Below are positions 8,960-18,124 of a DNA stretch of 64,000 nt, piece by piece. The stretch spans positions 1 to 64,000 of the forward strand of contig PWTL01000071.1 in NCBI GenBank assembly GCA_003562845.1. The letters are read 5' to 3'. The position numbers and the translations under genes are program-made. Under the pieces are notes generated by a model that was not told the DNA's origin, made no database searches, and saw only the letters and a list, made by a program, of their open reading frames with translations. The stretch's first letter is position 1; each line of letters starts with the position of its first letter. The DNA comes from Candidatus Acetothermia bacterium (lineage in GTDB: Bacteria > Bipolaricaulota > Bipolaricaulia > Bipolaricaulales > Bipolaricaulaceae).

Positions 8960-10243
8960 GTGACGGTGGGGAGCCTCCCGTTTCGCAAGGTTGGCGTGCT
9001 GGGCTTTGGCCGCACGGGCCGGGCCACGGCAGTGGAGCTGGTAGGGCGCGGGGTGGAGGTGTTCGTCTCTGAGGCGCGGTCCTTGAGCCCGCGGGAGCGA
9101 ACTCTTCTTGCCCGCTACGGAGTCGGGTGGGAAGATCAGGGGCACACCGGGCAGGTGCTGGACGCCGACCTACTGGTGTTGAGTCCCGGTGTTTCCCCGC
9201 ATAGCAGCGTGGTGGACGCGGCCCGAGCGCAGGGAATACCGGTGTGGTCGGAGCTCGAGCTGGCCTATCGCCTGTGCTCTCCGGAGCGGCTTATTGCTGT
9301 GACGGGAACCAACGGCAAGTCAACCACCACGGCCCTTGTAGGAGCGATTCTGCGTGCCGCGAGGATGAGGCCGGTAGTGGCGGGCAACATCGGACGGCCA
9401 GCGGTGAGGACTGTTCACCAAGCGGCCGGCCGACCGTGGATCTTGGAAGTCAGCTCATATCAGCTGGAGCTTGTGGGGCAGTTTCGTCCTCATGTTGGTG
9501 TATGGTTGAACTTCGCTCCTGATCACCTGGCGCGCCACGCCTCCCTGGGCGGCTACTTCGCGGCCAAGGCGCGTTTGCTGGCGAAGCAACGGGCAGCTGA
9601 TGTGGCTTTGCTGCCGCCTTCCCTTCTGGCGCGGCTCGCCCCCAAGGCGCGGACCGTGAACCCTGAGGGCCAGAGCTTGCCCCGTGGATGGGGAGTGGGG
9701 CTGCCAGGGCATCAGCTGTTCAACTTGCGAGCCGCGTGGGGTGCAGCCGTAGCCGCCTATCCGCAGCTCTGCGGTAGCCGAGTGCCCTGGGAACCTGTGG
9801 CGCGAGTTCTCCACCAACCCCATCGACTGGAGATGGTGGGCAGCCGGCGGGGCATCACGTTTGTGAACGACTCCAAGGCTACTAACGCCTCCGCCACGTT
9901 GACCGCCCTCAGCTGCTTCTCGGGTCCGGTAGTGCTAATACTGGGAGGGAGAGCTAAGGAGACAGGGTACGAAGTCCTCGGCCAGGCCCTTCGCGAACGC
10001 GCTCGGGTGTGTGTACTGATAGGCGAGGCACGAGCCATGTTCGCCCGGCTGCTCGATTCGTGGGGAGTGCCGTATGTGGTGGCCGACGGTGTGGAGAAAG
10101 CCTTGTCGCTCGCGTACAAGGAGGCGCGGCCGGGCGATGTGGTACTCTTTTCGCCCGGCTGCGCCAGCTTCGACATGTTCAGAGACTACGCGGAGCGCGG
10201 CCGCGCTTTCCGCCGAGTATTTAAGCGAATGCGTGAGCAGTGA
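8960..10243 (+). CDS. murD: UDP-N-acetylmuramoylalanine-D-glutamate ligase
   Basis: GFGRTGRATAVEL, VTGTNGKSTTTALVGAIL, FVNDSKATNASATLTAL, Mur ligase signature. Confidence 0.96.
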   Translation: MTVGSLPFRKVGVLGFGRTGRATAVELVGRGVEVFVSEARSLSPRERTLLARYGVGWEDQGHTGQVLDADLLVLSPGVSPHSSVVDAARAQGIPVWSELELAYRLCSPERLIAVTGTNGKSTTTALVGAILRAARMRPVVAGNIGRPAVRTVHQAAGRPWILEVSSYQLELVGQFRPHVGVWLNFAPDHLARHASLGGYFAAKARLLAKQRAADVALLPPSLLARLAPKARTVNPEGQSLPRGWGVGLPGHQLFNLRAAWGAAVAAYPQLCGSRVPWEPVARVLHQPHRLEMVGSRRGITFVNDSKATNASATLTALSCFSGPVVLILGGRAKETGYEVLGQALRERARVCVLIGEARAMFARLLDSWGVPYVVADGVEKALSLAYKEARPGDVVLFSPGCASFDMFRDYAERGRAFRRVFKRMREQ

Positions 10244-10506
10244 GGGGTGAGGCGTGAGGTGTAAGGAGTTGGGCGTCGGTGTGTAGCTTGTAACTTGTGG
10301 CTGGTGGAGAGCTTTTGGTTGACTAACAGGGTCGGGGTCATCCCCGACCCTGGACCCGCACACGAGACGTAAGCGACCTCGCACAGAAGGTACCACCCTC
10401 CTCAGCCTCCCGAACCGACATGGCCGGGCCACAGGCCTGCCTTCCCGCCCCTCACCTCTTACCCCTTTCCCCTCACTCCTCTCGCCTCTCTCCTCACAGC
10501 TCACGC
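10231..10506. repeat. MITE-like inverted-repeat element between murD and ftsW
   Basis: Arms 10231-10258 (gcgtgagcagtgaggggtgaggcgtgag) and 10479-10506 (ctctcgcctctctcctcacagctcacgc) are complementary at 24/28; interior perfect 10-bp hairpin at 10328-10351; no credible coding capacity. Confidence 0.65.
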
Positions 10507-10623
10507 CTCGCATGTCCCCTGTTGAGGGGCCAGCTGTCCGCTGGCGACGAGAACGATAGCCGTTGCCTGCTGGTCTTGGGTCCTACCGTTTGGGGGACAC
10601 GTGAGCAAGACTGGCGCGCGGAG

Positions 10624-11721
10624 GTGGCGGTGGACCGGCTGCAAGGAAAGATCCTAGTGGTGTCCGTGTTCCTCCTGTGGATGGGGCTGCTGTTTGTGTA
10701 TTCGGCGTCCTTTCCACTGTCGGTGCGGCTGTTCGGTCATCCATTCGGGTTCTTGGAGAGACAGGCTCTGGGGGCGGTGGTGGGCCTGGTGGCTTTGGGG
10801 GTGCTGTGGCGGGTCGACTACCACATGTGGGCTCAGGTAGACGACATCCTCCTCGTGGGGGTGTTCTTCCTGAGCGTGCTCACCCTGGTCCCCGGGATCG
10901 CAAGCGGGCCGCGGTGGCTTGGTGTAGGCCCGGCTACAGTGCAGCCTACGGAGCTGGGCAAGGTGGCTTTGGTTCTGTATTTGGGCGGTTCACTGGTGCG
11001 TCGCGGAGAGGCGATCAGGGATTTCCGCCAGGGGATCCTGCCCTATCTCCTGGTATTGGTCGCGTTCAGCGTTGTCTTGGTGCTGCAACCGGACCTGGGA
11101 ATGCTACTCCTGTACTCGTCGGCAGTAGGCTTTCTCCTGTGGGTGGGAGGAGCCCGGCTCCGCCATCTCCTTGCCGTCGGCGCCGGGGCACTCCCGGTGT
11201 TGGCCGGTCTGCTGGCGGCCGCCCCGTATCGGGTGGGGCGTCTGCTGGCGTTCTTCGACCCCGCAGGATACCAGGAAACTTATGCATACCAGGTGTACCA
11301 GTCCATGATGGCCATCGGAGCGGGCGGAGTGCTGGGGCGCGGGCTGGGAGCTTCCAGGGCCAAGCTCTTCTATCTGCCGGAGGCACACAACGACTTCGTG
11401 TTTGCAGTGGTGGCAGAAGAAACCGGGCTGCTCGGGGCGGGGAGCGCAGTGTTGTTGTTGGCGGGGCTTGTGTTCCTTGCGTATCAGGCTGCCCGTCGGG
11501 CTCCGGATCGCCTGGGGGCCCTATACGCCCTGGGAGCGGCGTTTCTGTTGGGATTCCAGGCGCTCCTCAACTTGGGGGTGGTGGTGGGAGTTTTGCCGGT
11601 CACCGGGCTCACTCTCCCGTTCCTCAGTTACGGAGGGTCTTCGTTGGCGGTGACCTTGGCCCTGGTGGGGCTGATCCTGAGCGTGGCTCGACAGGGCGTC
11701 TCCAAGGAGGGGAGAGCATGA
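10624..11721 (+). CDS. ftsW: Lipid II polymerase / cell division protein FtsW (SEDS family)
   Basis: VDRLQGKILVVSVFLLWMGLLFVYSAS..., VLQPDLGMLLLY, HNDFVFAVVAEETGLLGA, LPVTGLTLPFLSYGGSSL; start moved to GTG 10624/10630. Confidence 0.95.
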   Translation: MAVDRLQGKILVVSVFLLWMGLLFVYSASFPLSVRLFGHPFGFLERQALGAVVGLVALGVLWRVDYHMWAQVDDILLVGVFFLSVLTLVPGIASGPRWLGVGPATVQPTELGKVALVLYLGGSLVRRGEAIRDFRQGILPYLLVLVAFSVVLVLQPDLGMLLLYSSAVGFLLWVGGARLRHLLAVGAGALPVLAGLLAAAPYRVGRLLAFFDPAGYQETYAYQVYQSMMAIGAGGVLGRGLGASRAKLFYLPEAHNDFVFAVVAEETGLLGAGSAVLLLAGLVFLAYQAARRAPDRLGALYALGAAFLLGFQALLNLGVVVGVLPVTGLTLPFLSYGGSSLAVTLALVGLILSVARQGVSKEGRA

Positions 11722-12794
11722 GGGTGATGGTTGCCGCGGGCGGGTCCGGCGGACACGTGTATCCGGCGTTGGCAGTGATGGAAGAGCTCCGTCGTCGGGG
11801 TGCCCTGACACAGGTGGCCTGGGTGGGGGACCCTAAGGGGATAGAAGCGAAGATTGTGGAACCACACCCGTGGGTGACCTTCCTTCCCCTGCCGGGGCAA
11901 GGGCTCCCCAGGAGCGAACCATGGCGTTGGCCGGGCGCCCTTGTCAGAGCACTGAGGTCCGTGATGAAGGCAGTCAGGCTCGCGAGGGCCTTTCGGCCCC
12001 ACGTTGTCTTGGGCATGGGGGGTTATCCGGCGTTCGGTCCGGTGCTTGCGGCATCCATTCTGAGGATCCCCGTCGTCATTCACGAGCAGAACGCACGCCC
12101 GGGATTGGTCAACCGTGTGCTGAGCAGGTTCGCCAACGAGGTGTTGGTCTCGTTTGCCGAGACGCAGCTGGCGGGAGGACGGCGGGTCAGGACTACAGGG
12201 AACCCGGTACGCGAGGAAATCGTGTCCTTGGGGCAGTCCCGCGAGTTGGGACGAGAACTTCTTGTGGTTGGCGGTTCACAGGGGTCGCGGACGCTGATTG
12301 ACGCGGCGCTGCGGGCGGCCCCCAAGTTGTCCCGGCTACCAGGCTTTCGCATGCGAGTGGTGGTGGGGAGATCTTCCCCCGCGTCCGAAGTCAGGCGTCG
12401 CCTGCAAGACGCAGGACTGGCTGAGGTAGAGGTGGTGGACTACGAGCCGGACATGGCCCGGGCGCTGCGCAGCGCCCGGTTGGTACTTGCTCGGGCAGGT
12501 GCGACCACAGTGGCCGAACTGGCGGCGGCTGGGCGCCCGGCGATCCTGGTCCCTTGGTCGGGAGCGGCTGCAGGACACCAGGAGTGCAACGCGCGTGCGT
12601 TGGCGTGGCGTCGGGGCGGAGTGGTGCTGTCCGATGAGGAGCTGGCGCGCACGGATTTGGGTGATCTGCTGGGGCGCCTGTGGGAGGATCCAGGTCAGCT
12701 TGAGGCCATGGGAGAGGCGGCCCGCGCGGCTGCCTGCCCCGATGCCGCCCGTCGAGTGGCCGACGTCCTTGTGCGTGTGGGAGGGAGGAGCTGA
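11718..12794 (+). CDS. murG: UDP-GlcNAc:MurNAc-pentapeptide-PP-undecaprenol GlcNAc transferase
   Basis: MRVMVAAGGSGGHVYPALAVMEELRRRG..., HEQNARPGLVNR, VGGSQGSRTLIDAAL; ATGA overlap with ftsW. Confidence 0.96.
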   Translation: MRVMVAAGGSGGHVYPALAVMEELRRRGALTQVAWVGDPKGIEAKIVEPHPWVTFLPLPGQGLPRSEPWRWPGALVRALRSVMKAVRLARAFRPHVVLGMGGYPAFGPVLAASILRIPVVIHEQNARPGLVNRVLSRFANEVLVSFAETQLAGGRRVRTTGNPVREEIVSLGQSRELGRELLVVGGSQGSRTLIDAALRAAPKLSRLPGFRMRVVVGRSSPASEVRRRLQDAGLAEVEVVDYEPDMARALRSARLVLARAGATTVAELAAAGRPAILVPWSGAAAGHQECNARALAWRRGGVVLSDEELARTDLGDLLGRLWEDPGQLEAMGEAARAAACPDAARRVADVLVRVGGRS

Positions 12795-14155
12795 TGAAGA
12801 AGCTCGGAAGGCGGGTCCACCTTGTGGGGATAGGCGGGGAGGGGATGGCGGGGCTGGCCACGCTGCTACTGCAGTCAGGGTACGAGGTGTCCGGCTCCGA
12901 CCTGCGTTCCTCCGACCGGCTGCTTGCGCTCGGGGCGGCGGGGGCTGAAGTGTACACAGGGCACTCCGCGGCCCACCTTCCTCCAGGGACGACTGATGTA
13001 GTCTACTCAGCGGCCGTGCCGAACGAGAACCCAGAGGTGGAAGCAGCGCGCGCGCGTGGTCTGCTGCTGTGGCCGAGGCTTCCCGCCCTGGGGAGCATCA
13101 TGGACTCCCGCCGGTTTGTGGCGGTTGTCGGGACTCACGGCAAGACCACCACCGCAACGTGGACAGCTCACCTTCTGCGCAGCCTGATCGGTCCCGTGGG
13201 ACACTACTTGGGGGGAGAGGTTCCGGGTCTGCCGCCGGCTCAGCTGGGTACGGACCCCCTGTTCGTAGCGGAGGTGGATGAGTCGGACGGCCGGTTCACC
13301 TGTCTTCAAGCGGACGTGGCCCTCCTCACGGCTGTGGACAGCGATCACCTGGAGACCTACGGGAGTGTGGCCGGTCTCCGGGCGGCGTTCCGCGGCTTCC
13401 TCCTCCGTGCCGGCGAGGCTGTTTTGTGCGTCGACGACCCGGGCGCGGCATCGCTGCTCTCGGTGCGCGGCGACGCGTTCACGTACGGCCTGAGTCACGA
13501 GGCGCGCTTGCGGGCTGTTAGGCCTGAACCCAAAGGAGGGAAGATCACTTTCGGGCTCCGGTTGGACGGCCGCAGGGAGGGCGAGGTGGAGCTTCCCGCC
13601 CCCGGAATACACAACGTGCAGAACGCGTTGGGGGCGCTTGCCGTGGGGCTGGTGGTGGGGGTCCCCCTCAGGGACATGGTGGACGCCTTGCGCCGGGCGC
13701 CGCGCCCCCGACGACGACTGGAAGTGCTGGAAGAGAATGGGTACCTGGTGGTTGACGATTACGCACATCACCCACGAGAGGTGGCGGCTGGACTCGCCGC
13801 CCTGCGCACAGGATGGCCTGATCGGAGGATAGTTGCGGTCTTTCAGCCTCACCGCTACACGCGTACGGCACGTTTGGTCAAGGAATTCGGCACGGCATTG
13901 GCTGATGCTGACGACGTCATGGTCACGGAGGTGTATCCGGCCTTTGAGCCGGCGGTGGCGGGGGTGAGCGGACGACAGGTCGCCGATGCGGTTACGACCA
14001 ACGGGGGACGGGCTCTGTTTCGGCCGACGTTGGATGAGACTTGGGAGGCCGTGACCCAGACGGTGCAGCCGGGGGACTTGGTGGTGTGCTTTGGAGCGGG
14101 GGACATATGGCGACTGTCGCACAGGATCTCACAGGCGCTGTTCTTTGGGGGCTGA
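12794..14155 (+). CDS. murC: UDP-N-acetylmuramate-L-alanine ligase
   Basis: VHLVGIGGEGMAGLA, VGTHGKTTTATW, EVDESDGRF, DDYAHHPREVAAGL. Confidence 0.96.
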   Translation: MKKLGRRVHLVGIGGEGMAGLATLLLQSGYEVSGSDLRSSDRLLALGAAGAEVYTGHSAAHLPPGTTDVVYSAAVPNENPEVEAARARGLLLWPRLPALGSIMDSRRFVAVVGTHGKTTTATWTAHLLRSLIGPVGHYLGGEVPGLPPAQLGTDPLFVAEVDESDGRFTCLQADVALLTAVDSDHLETYGSVAGLRAAFRGFLLRAGEAVLCVDDPGAASLLSVRGDAFTYGLSHEARLRAVRPEPKGGKITFGLRLDGRREGEVELPAPGIHNVQNALGALAVGLVVGVPLRDMVDALRRAPRPRRRLEVLEENGYLVVDDYAHHPREVAAGLAALRTGWPDRRIVAVFQPHRYTRTARLVKEFGTALADADDVMVTEVYPAFEPAVAGVSGRQVADAVTTNGGRALFRPTLDETWEAVTQTVQPGDLVVCFGAGDIWRLSHRISQALFFGG

Positions 14156-14994
14156 GGGATCTTCCGGGCCGGGTGGCTCTGACTGAGCCCCTGCACCGGC
14201 ACACAACCTTCCGCATTGGCGGACCGGCAGCGGTGATGTACTGGCCCACCGAGTCTGGGGCGTTGGTGGAGGCTGCTCGCTGGGCGCGGGAGGCGGGAGT
14301 TCCCTGCCATGTTCTGGGGGGAGGGTCCAACGTGCTGTTCCTCGATCGCGGTTTCCCCGGGCTTGTGCTGTCCACCCGAGGGATGAGAGGGATTGAGGTC
14401 AACAGGAACGAGGTGCGTGCGCAGGCAGGAGCTCCTCTATCTTGTCTGGTCCGCTACGGGATGGGTGCCCTGGCAGGGATCCCGGGGACGGTGGGCGGTG
14501 CAGTGGTGATGAACGCCGGCACCAAGCACGGCTGCATTGAGCAGCACCTTCGCTGGGTGCGGGCAGTTGACGGACGGGGACGGCTCCGCAAGCTGACTGT
14601 CGCAGACTGTGAACTGCGTTATCGGGATTCGGCGCTTCGGCGGCTGGGGTGGCCGGTGTTGTCGGTTGGGCTGCGGCCTACCGGCAGCGTGGATCCCCAG
14701 CGAGTGTTGAAAGAACGGCGAGGTTCCCAGCCTACAGAAGCAGCGTCTGCCGGCTGTGTGTTCCGCAATCCGCCCGACGGACCGCCGGCAGGGTGGCTCA
14801 TAGATCGCGCAGGGCTCAAGGGAATTCGGGTGGGAGATGCGGTGGTCTCTTCTGTGCACGCCAATTTCATCTACAACGCGGGGCAGGCCGGGGCCTCGGA
14901 TGTACTAGCGCTGATCGAGCGTGTGCGTTGTCGGGTTCAGCAAACGTTCGGCATATGGCTAGGGCTGGAGCTGGATGTGGTCGCGCCTCTATGA
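14107..14994 (+). CDS. murB: UDP-N-acetylenolpyruvoylglucosamine reductase
   Basis: LHRHTTFRIGGPAAVMYWP, LGGGSNVLFLDRGFPG, GIPGTVGGAVVMNAG, GCVFRNPPDGPPAGWLIDRAGLKG; overlaps murC 3' end by 49 nt. Confidence 0.95.
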   Translation: MATVAQDLTGAVLWGLRDLPGRVALTEPLHRHTTFRIGGPAAVMYWPTESGALVEAARWAREAGVPCHVLGGGSNVLFLDRGFPGLVLSTRGMRGIEVNRNEVRAQAGAPLSCLVRYGMGALAGIPGTVGGAVVMNAGTKHGCIEQHLRWVRAVDGRGRLRKLTVADCELRYRDSALRRLGWPVLSVGLRPTGSVDPQRVLKERRGSQPTEAASAGCVFRNPPDGPPAGWLIDRAGLKGIRVGDAVVSSVHANFIYNAGQAGASDVLALIERVRCRVQQTFGIWLGLELDVVAPL

Positions 14995-15659
14995 GGGGTG
15001 TTCGGCAGCTCTGCCTCGCGATGATCGTTCTGATCGCAGGATTCACGATTGTCCGTTGGGGAGGGTGGATCCGCGTGGACGGCGTGCGGGTGATGGGAGT
15101 TCACCACCTGTCCTCCCAGTATGTGTCCCAGTTGACTCAGATTGTTTTGGGTGCTAACATGCTTCGCTTGGATCTTCGGGGGGTACGGGACCGAGCGATT
15201 CGTGACCCTTGGGTCGACGATGCCCGAGTCACGCGCGATGTAGTGTCCCGAGTGGTGACGATTGAGATTCGAGAAAGGGAACCGGTGGGACGGGTCCAGC
15301 TCGAGGGGGGAAGAACCGTTTGGATTGACGCGCAAGGGGTGGTGCTTGGTCCAGCGGAAGGGGCCGCTTTGTGTAACGTGCGTGCCTCTGAGGGCCAGGT
15401 CTCCCATGCGGTGGCGTCCGCTGCTGCCGCCTTGGCATCATGGGATGACACCTTACTTGAGAAGTTCCCCAGCTTCGACGCTTCCGATCTGGACTGTGTC
15501 GTGGCCCGAGGGGACGATGTGCCGAGAGTCCTGTGTGGACCAATTGGCGAACTCCCCTCTGCACTTGCTACCCTAATGCAGGTCGACCAGGCAAAGGATC
15601 TGAGCGAGTTCCGGGAGGTGGACCTGCGGTGGGGCAGCGAGGTGATCCTGAAGCCTTGA
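14991..15659 (+). CDS. ftsQ: FtsQ/DivIB-type cell division protein
   Basis: N-terminal TM, POTRA-like VDGVRVMGVHHLSSQYVSQLTQIVLGANMLRLDLRGVRDRAIRDPWVDDARVTR; position between murB and ftsA. Confidence 0.85.
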   Translation: MRGVRQLCLAMIVLIAGFTIVRWGGWIRVDGVRVMGVHHLSSQYVSQLTQIVLGANMLRLDLRGVRDRAIRDPWVDDARVTRDVVSRVVTIEIREREPVGRVQLEGGRTVWIDAQGVVLGPAEGAALCNVRASEGQVSHAVASAAAALASWDDTLLEKFPSFDASDLDCVVARGDDVPRVLCGPIGELPSALATLMQVDQAKDLSEFREVDLRWGSEVILKP

Positions 15660-15675
15660 TGAAGGTGGTGAGGCG

Positions 15676-16935
15676 ATGAGGCGGGAGAGGCTGGTGGTGG
15701 GGCTAGACGTCGGAACCACGAAGGTGTGTTGCCTCGTGGCGAACGCGATGGAGGGCCTTATTGAGATCATCGGCATGGGGATGTCCCCCTCCCGGGGTCT
15801 GGAGAAGGGTGTAGTTGTGGACATCGGCCGTACTATCCAGTCGATCAAAAAATCGGTGGACGAGGCCGAGAACATGGCTGATATGCGGGTGGACAATGTG
15901 TATGTGGGCATTGCTGGCAAGCACATCCGCTCGCTGAACAACACAGCCACGGTGTCCATCACCCGCCAGGACCGGATCATCACGCAGGAGGACGTGAAGA
16001 GAGTGGTGGAGGCCGCGCAGACGATCTCCTATCCGCCCGACATGGAGCTGATCCACGTGATCCCCAGACAGTATGTGGTCGATGGTCAGGAGGGGATCAC
16101 TGATCCGGTGGGAATGACCGGGACGCGCCTGGAGGTCGACGTGCACTTGGTGTTGGGGTCGGTCACCGCGGTGCACAACCTGGTGCGTTGCGTAGAGACC
16201 CTCGGGGTACGGATTGCGCAGATCGTCTTGGAGCCTCTGGCTTCGTCCATGGCCGTACTGTCGTCGGCGGAGAAGGAGCTCGGCGTAGTGCTCCTGGACA
16301 TGGGGGGAGGCACCACGGATATCTCAGTTTTTCGCGGGGGCGACATTTGGTTCTCCAAGGTGATCCCCATTGCCGGCGACCATATCACCAACGACATCAC
16401 CGTGGGCCTGCAGACGCCGATTGAGGAGGCGGAGCGCATCAAGAAGGAGTACGGTACCTGCTTGGTGGACGCGGTGGGCGAAGAGGAGACGGTGGACGTG
16501 GCCACCATCGGGGGCGATGGGACGCGGGCGGTGAAGCGCAAGAAGCTGGCGAAGATCATCGAACCTCGCGTGGAGGAGATGTTGGACTTGGCTATGCAGG
16601 AGGTGGAGGACGCGGGCTACAGAGATCTGGTGCCGGCGGGGATCGTCCTCACCGGAGGCACTGCACTCCTCGAAGGGATGACAGAGTTCGCCCAGCAACG
16701 CTACGATCTACCGGTGCGGCGGGGAAGAATTCCGCAAGGGATCCACGGCCTGCGGGATATCGTGGAGTCCCCTATCTACGCAACCGGGATCGGTCTTCTC
16801 AAGTACGGTGTGGAAGGGCGGGATTTCGCCCGGGGCAAGGGACACTCGCAGTACCACCATTTCGGGCCCCGTGGGCGATCAGGGGGATTGTTCGGGAAGC
16901 TGATGGGGTGGTTCCGTAAGTTCCTCCGGGGGTGA
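15676..16935 (+). CDS. ftsA: Cell division protein FtsA
   Basis: VVGLDVGTTKVCCLVA, GVVLLDMGGGTTDISVF, VLTGGTALLEGM; C-terminal amphipathic LFGKLMGWFRKFL. Confidence 0.96.
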   Translation: MRRERLVVGLDVGTTKVCCLVANAMEGLIEIIGMGMSPSRGLEKGVVVDIGRTIQSIKKSVDEAENMADMRVDNVYVGIAGKHIRSLNNTATVSITRQDRIITQEDVKRVVEAAQTISYPPDMELIHVIPRQYVVDGQEGITDPVGMTGTRLEVDVHLVLGSVTAVHNLVRCVETLGVRIAQIVLEPLASSMAVLSSAEKELGVVLLDMGGGTTDISVFRGGDIWFSKVIPIAGDHITNDITVGLQTPIEEAERIKKEYGTCLVDAVGEEETVDVATIGGDGTRAVKRKKLAKIIEPRVEEMLDLAMQEVEDAGYRDLVPAGIVLTGGTALLEGMTEFAQQRYDLPVRRGRIPQGIHGLRDIVESPIYATGIGLLKYGVEGRDFARGKGHSQYHHFGPRGRSGGLFGKLMGWFRKFLRG

Positions 16936-18002
16936 GCATGATCGGAGACGGCCTAGCCAAAATCAAGGTTATCGGCGTGGGGGGCGGCGGAGGCAACGCC
17001 GTCAGCCGTATGTGGCGGGCCGGCCTGGACGGGGTGCAGTTGGTGGCGCTGAACACCGACGCCCAGGTTCTGTCGATCATGGAAGCACATGAACACCTGC
17101 AGCTCGGCCGCAAGCTCACCGGGGGCCTGGGGGCGGGAGGGGATCCGGAGGTCGGCCGAGAAGCGGCCGAGGAGTCCCGTGAGGAGATCAAGGATCTGCT
17201 TGAGGGGTTGGACATGGTGTTCGTCACTGCCGGCATGGGGGGCGGTACGGGCACTGGCGGGGCGCCGGTGGTGGCGGAAGTGTCCAAGACATTGGGAATT
17301 CTCACCGTGGCCATCGTCACCCGGCCGTTCTCCTTCGAGGGAGCCGCCCGTGGGGAAAAAGCGCGGGCCGGAACAGACAAGCTCTCACAGCACGTGGACG
17401 CGATGATTGCTGTCTCCAATGATAAGCTCCTCAAAGTGGCCCCGCCGGACATGCCCCTCAGCCGTGCGTTTGAGATGGTGGACGCCGTGCTCTTGCAGGG
17501 GGTGCAGGGGATCACCGAGTTGATAACCGTTCCTGGCCTTATCAACCTGGACTTCGCCGACGTGGAGTCCGTGCTGCGCGAGGCGGGAACGGCCATGATG
17601 GGAATCGGCGACGCCGAAGGGGAGAACAAGACCCGTGAGGCAGCGCGGAGAGCGATTTCGTCCCCGCTGCTGGACGCGCCCGTCAAGAACGCCAGAAAGG
17701 CCATTCTGAACATCACTGCCGGAGAGGACCTCACCTTGGAGGAGGTCACTGAGGCTGCACAGGTGATCCAGGAGGCATTGTCGGACAAAGCTGATCTTAT
17801 CTTCGGGGCCACGATCAGGCAGGGAATGGAGAAGGCGCGCATCACGGTCATTGCCACAGGATTCGCTGTCCAAGCAGGGGATGAGCTTCCGGAGTCGGAT
17901 GAAACGGCCCTGCTGGCGCGCATCGAGAGGGAAGGCGGTGTGCGCGACGACTACGACATCCCCACCTATCTCCGCCGTAGTCGGCGGAGCGAGAGTCCGT
18001 AA
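16932..18002 (+). CDS. ftsZ: Cell division protein FtsZ
   Basis: IKVIGVGGGGGNAVSRM, GMGGGTGTGGAPVVAE, tubulin signature; C-terminal YDIPTYLRRSR. Confidence 0.97.
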   Translation: MSMIGDGLAKIKVIGVGGGGGNAVSRMWRAGLDGVQLVALNTDAQVLSIMEAHEHLQLGRKLTGGLGAGGDPEVGREAAEESREEIKDLLEGLDMVFVTAGMGGGTGTGGAPVVAEVSKTLGILTVAIVTRPFSFEGAARGEKARAGTDKLSQHVDAMIAVSNDKLLKVAPPDMPLSRAFEMVDAVLLQGVQGITELITVPGLINLDFADVESVLREAGTAMMGIGDAEGENKTREAARRAISSPLLDAPVKNARKAILNITAGEDLTLEEVTEAAQVIQEALSDKADLIFGATIRQGMEKARITVIATGFAVQAGDELPESDETALLARIEREGGVRDDYDIPTYLRRSRRSESP

Positions 18003-18124
18003 TAAGGACACCATGGAGGCGGTTCCTCAGGGCTGCCTCCCCACCCCATGTAGGCTCGGAGTTCTCGGAGAATGTTCGGCGGCTGAAACTCTACAGGCGT
18101 CCGCTCCGTGCGAGGCTGGCAGCC

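Noticed and set aside
10677-11717. Upstream part of 705-aa ORF 10677..12794
   Set aside because: Shadow frame of ftsW; the frame only becomes meaningful at the murG ATG (11718).
13007-14122. 371-aa minus-strand ORF
   Set aside because: Antisense of murC; His/Arg/Gln-rich shadow translation.
16799-17923. 374-aa minus-strand ORF
   Set aside because: Antisense of ftsZ, compositionally Ser/Pro/Ala-rich; no family features.
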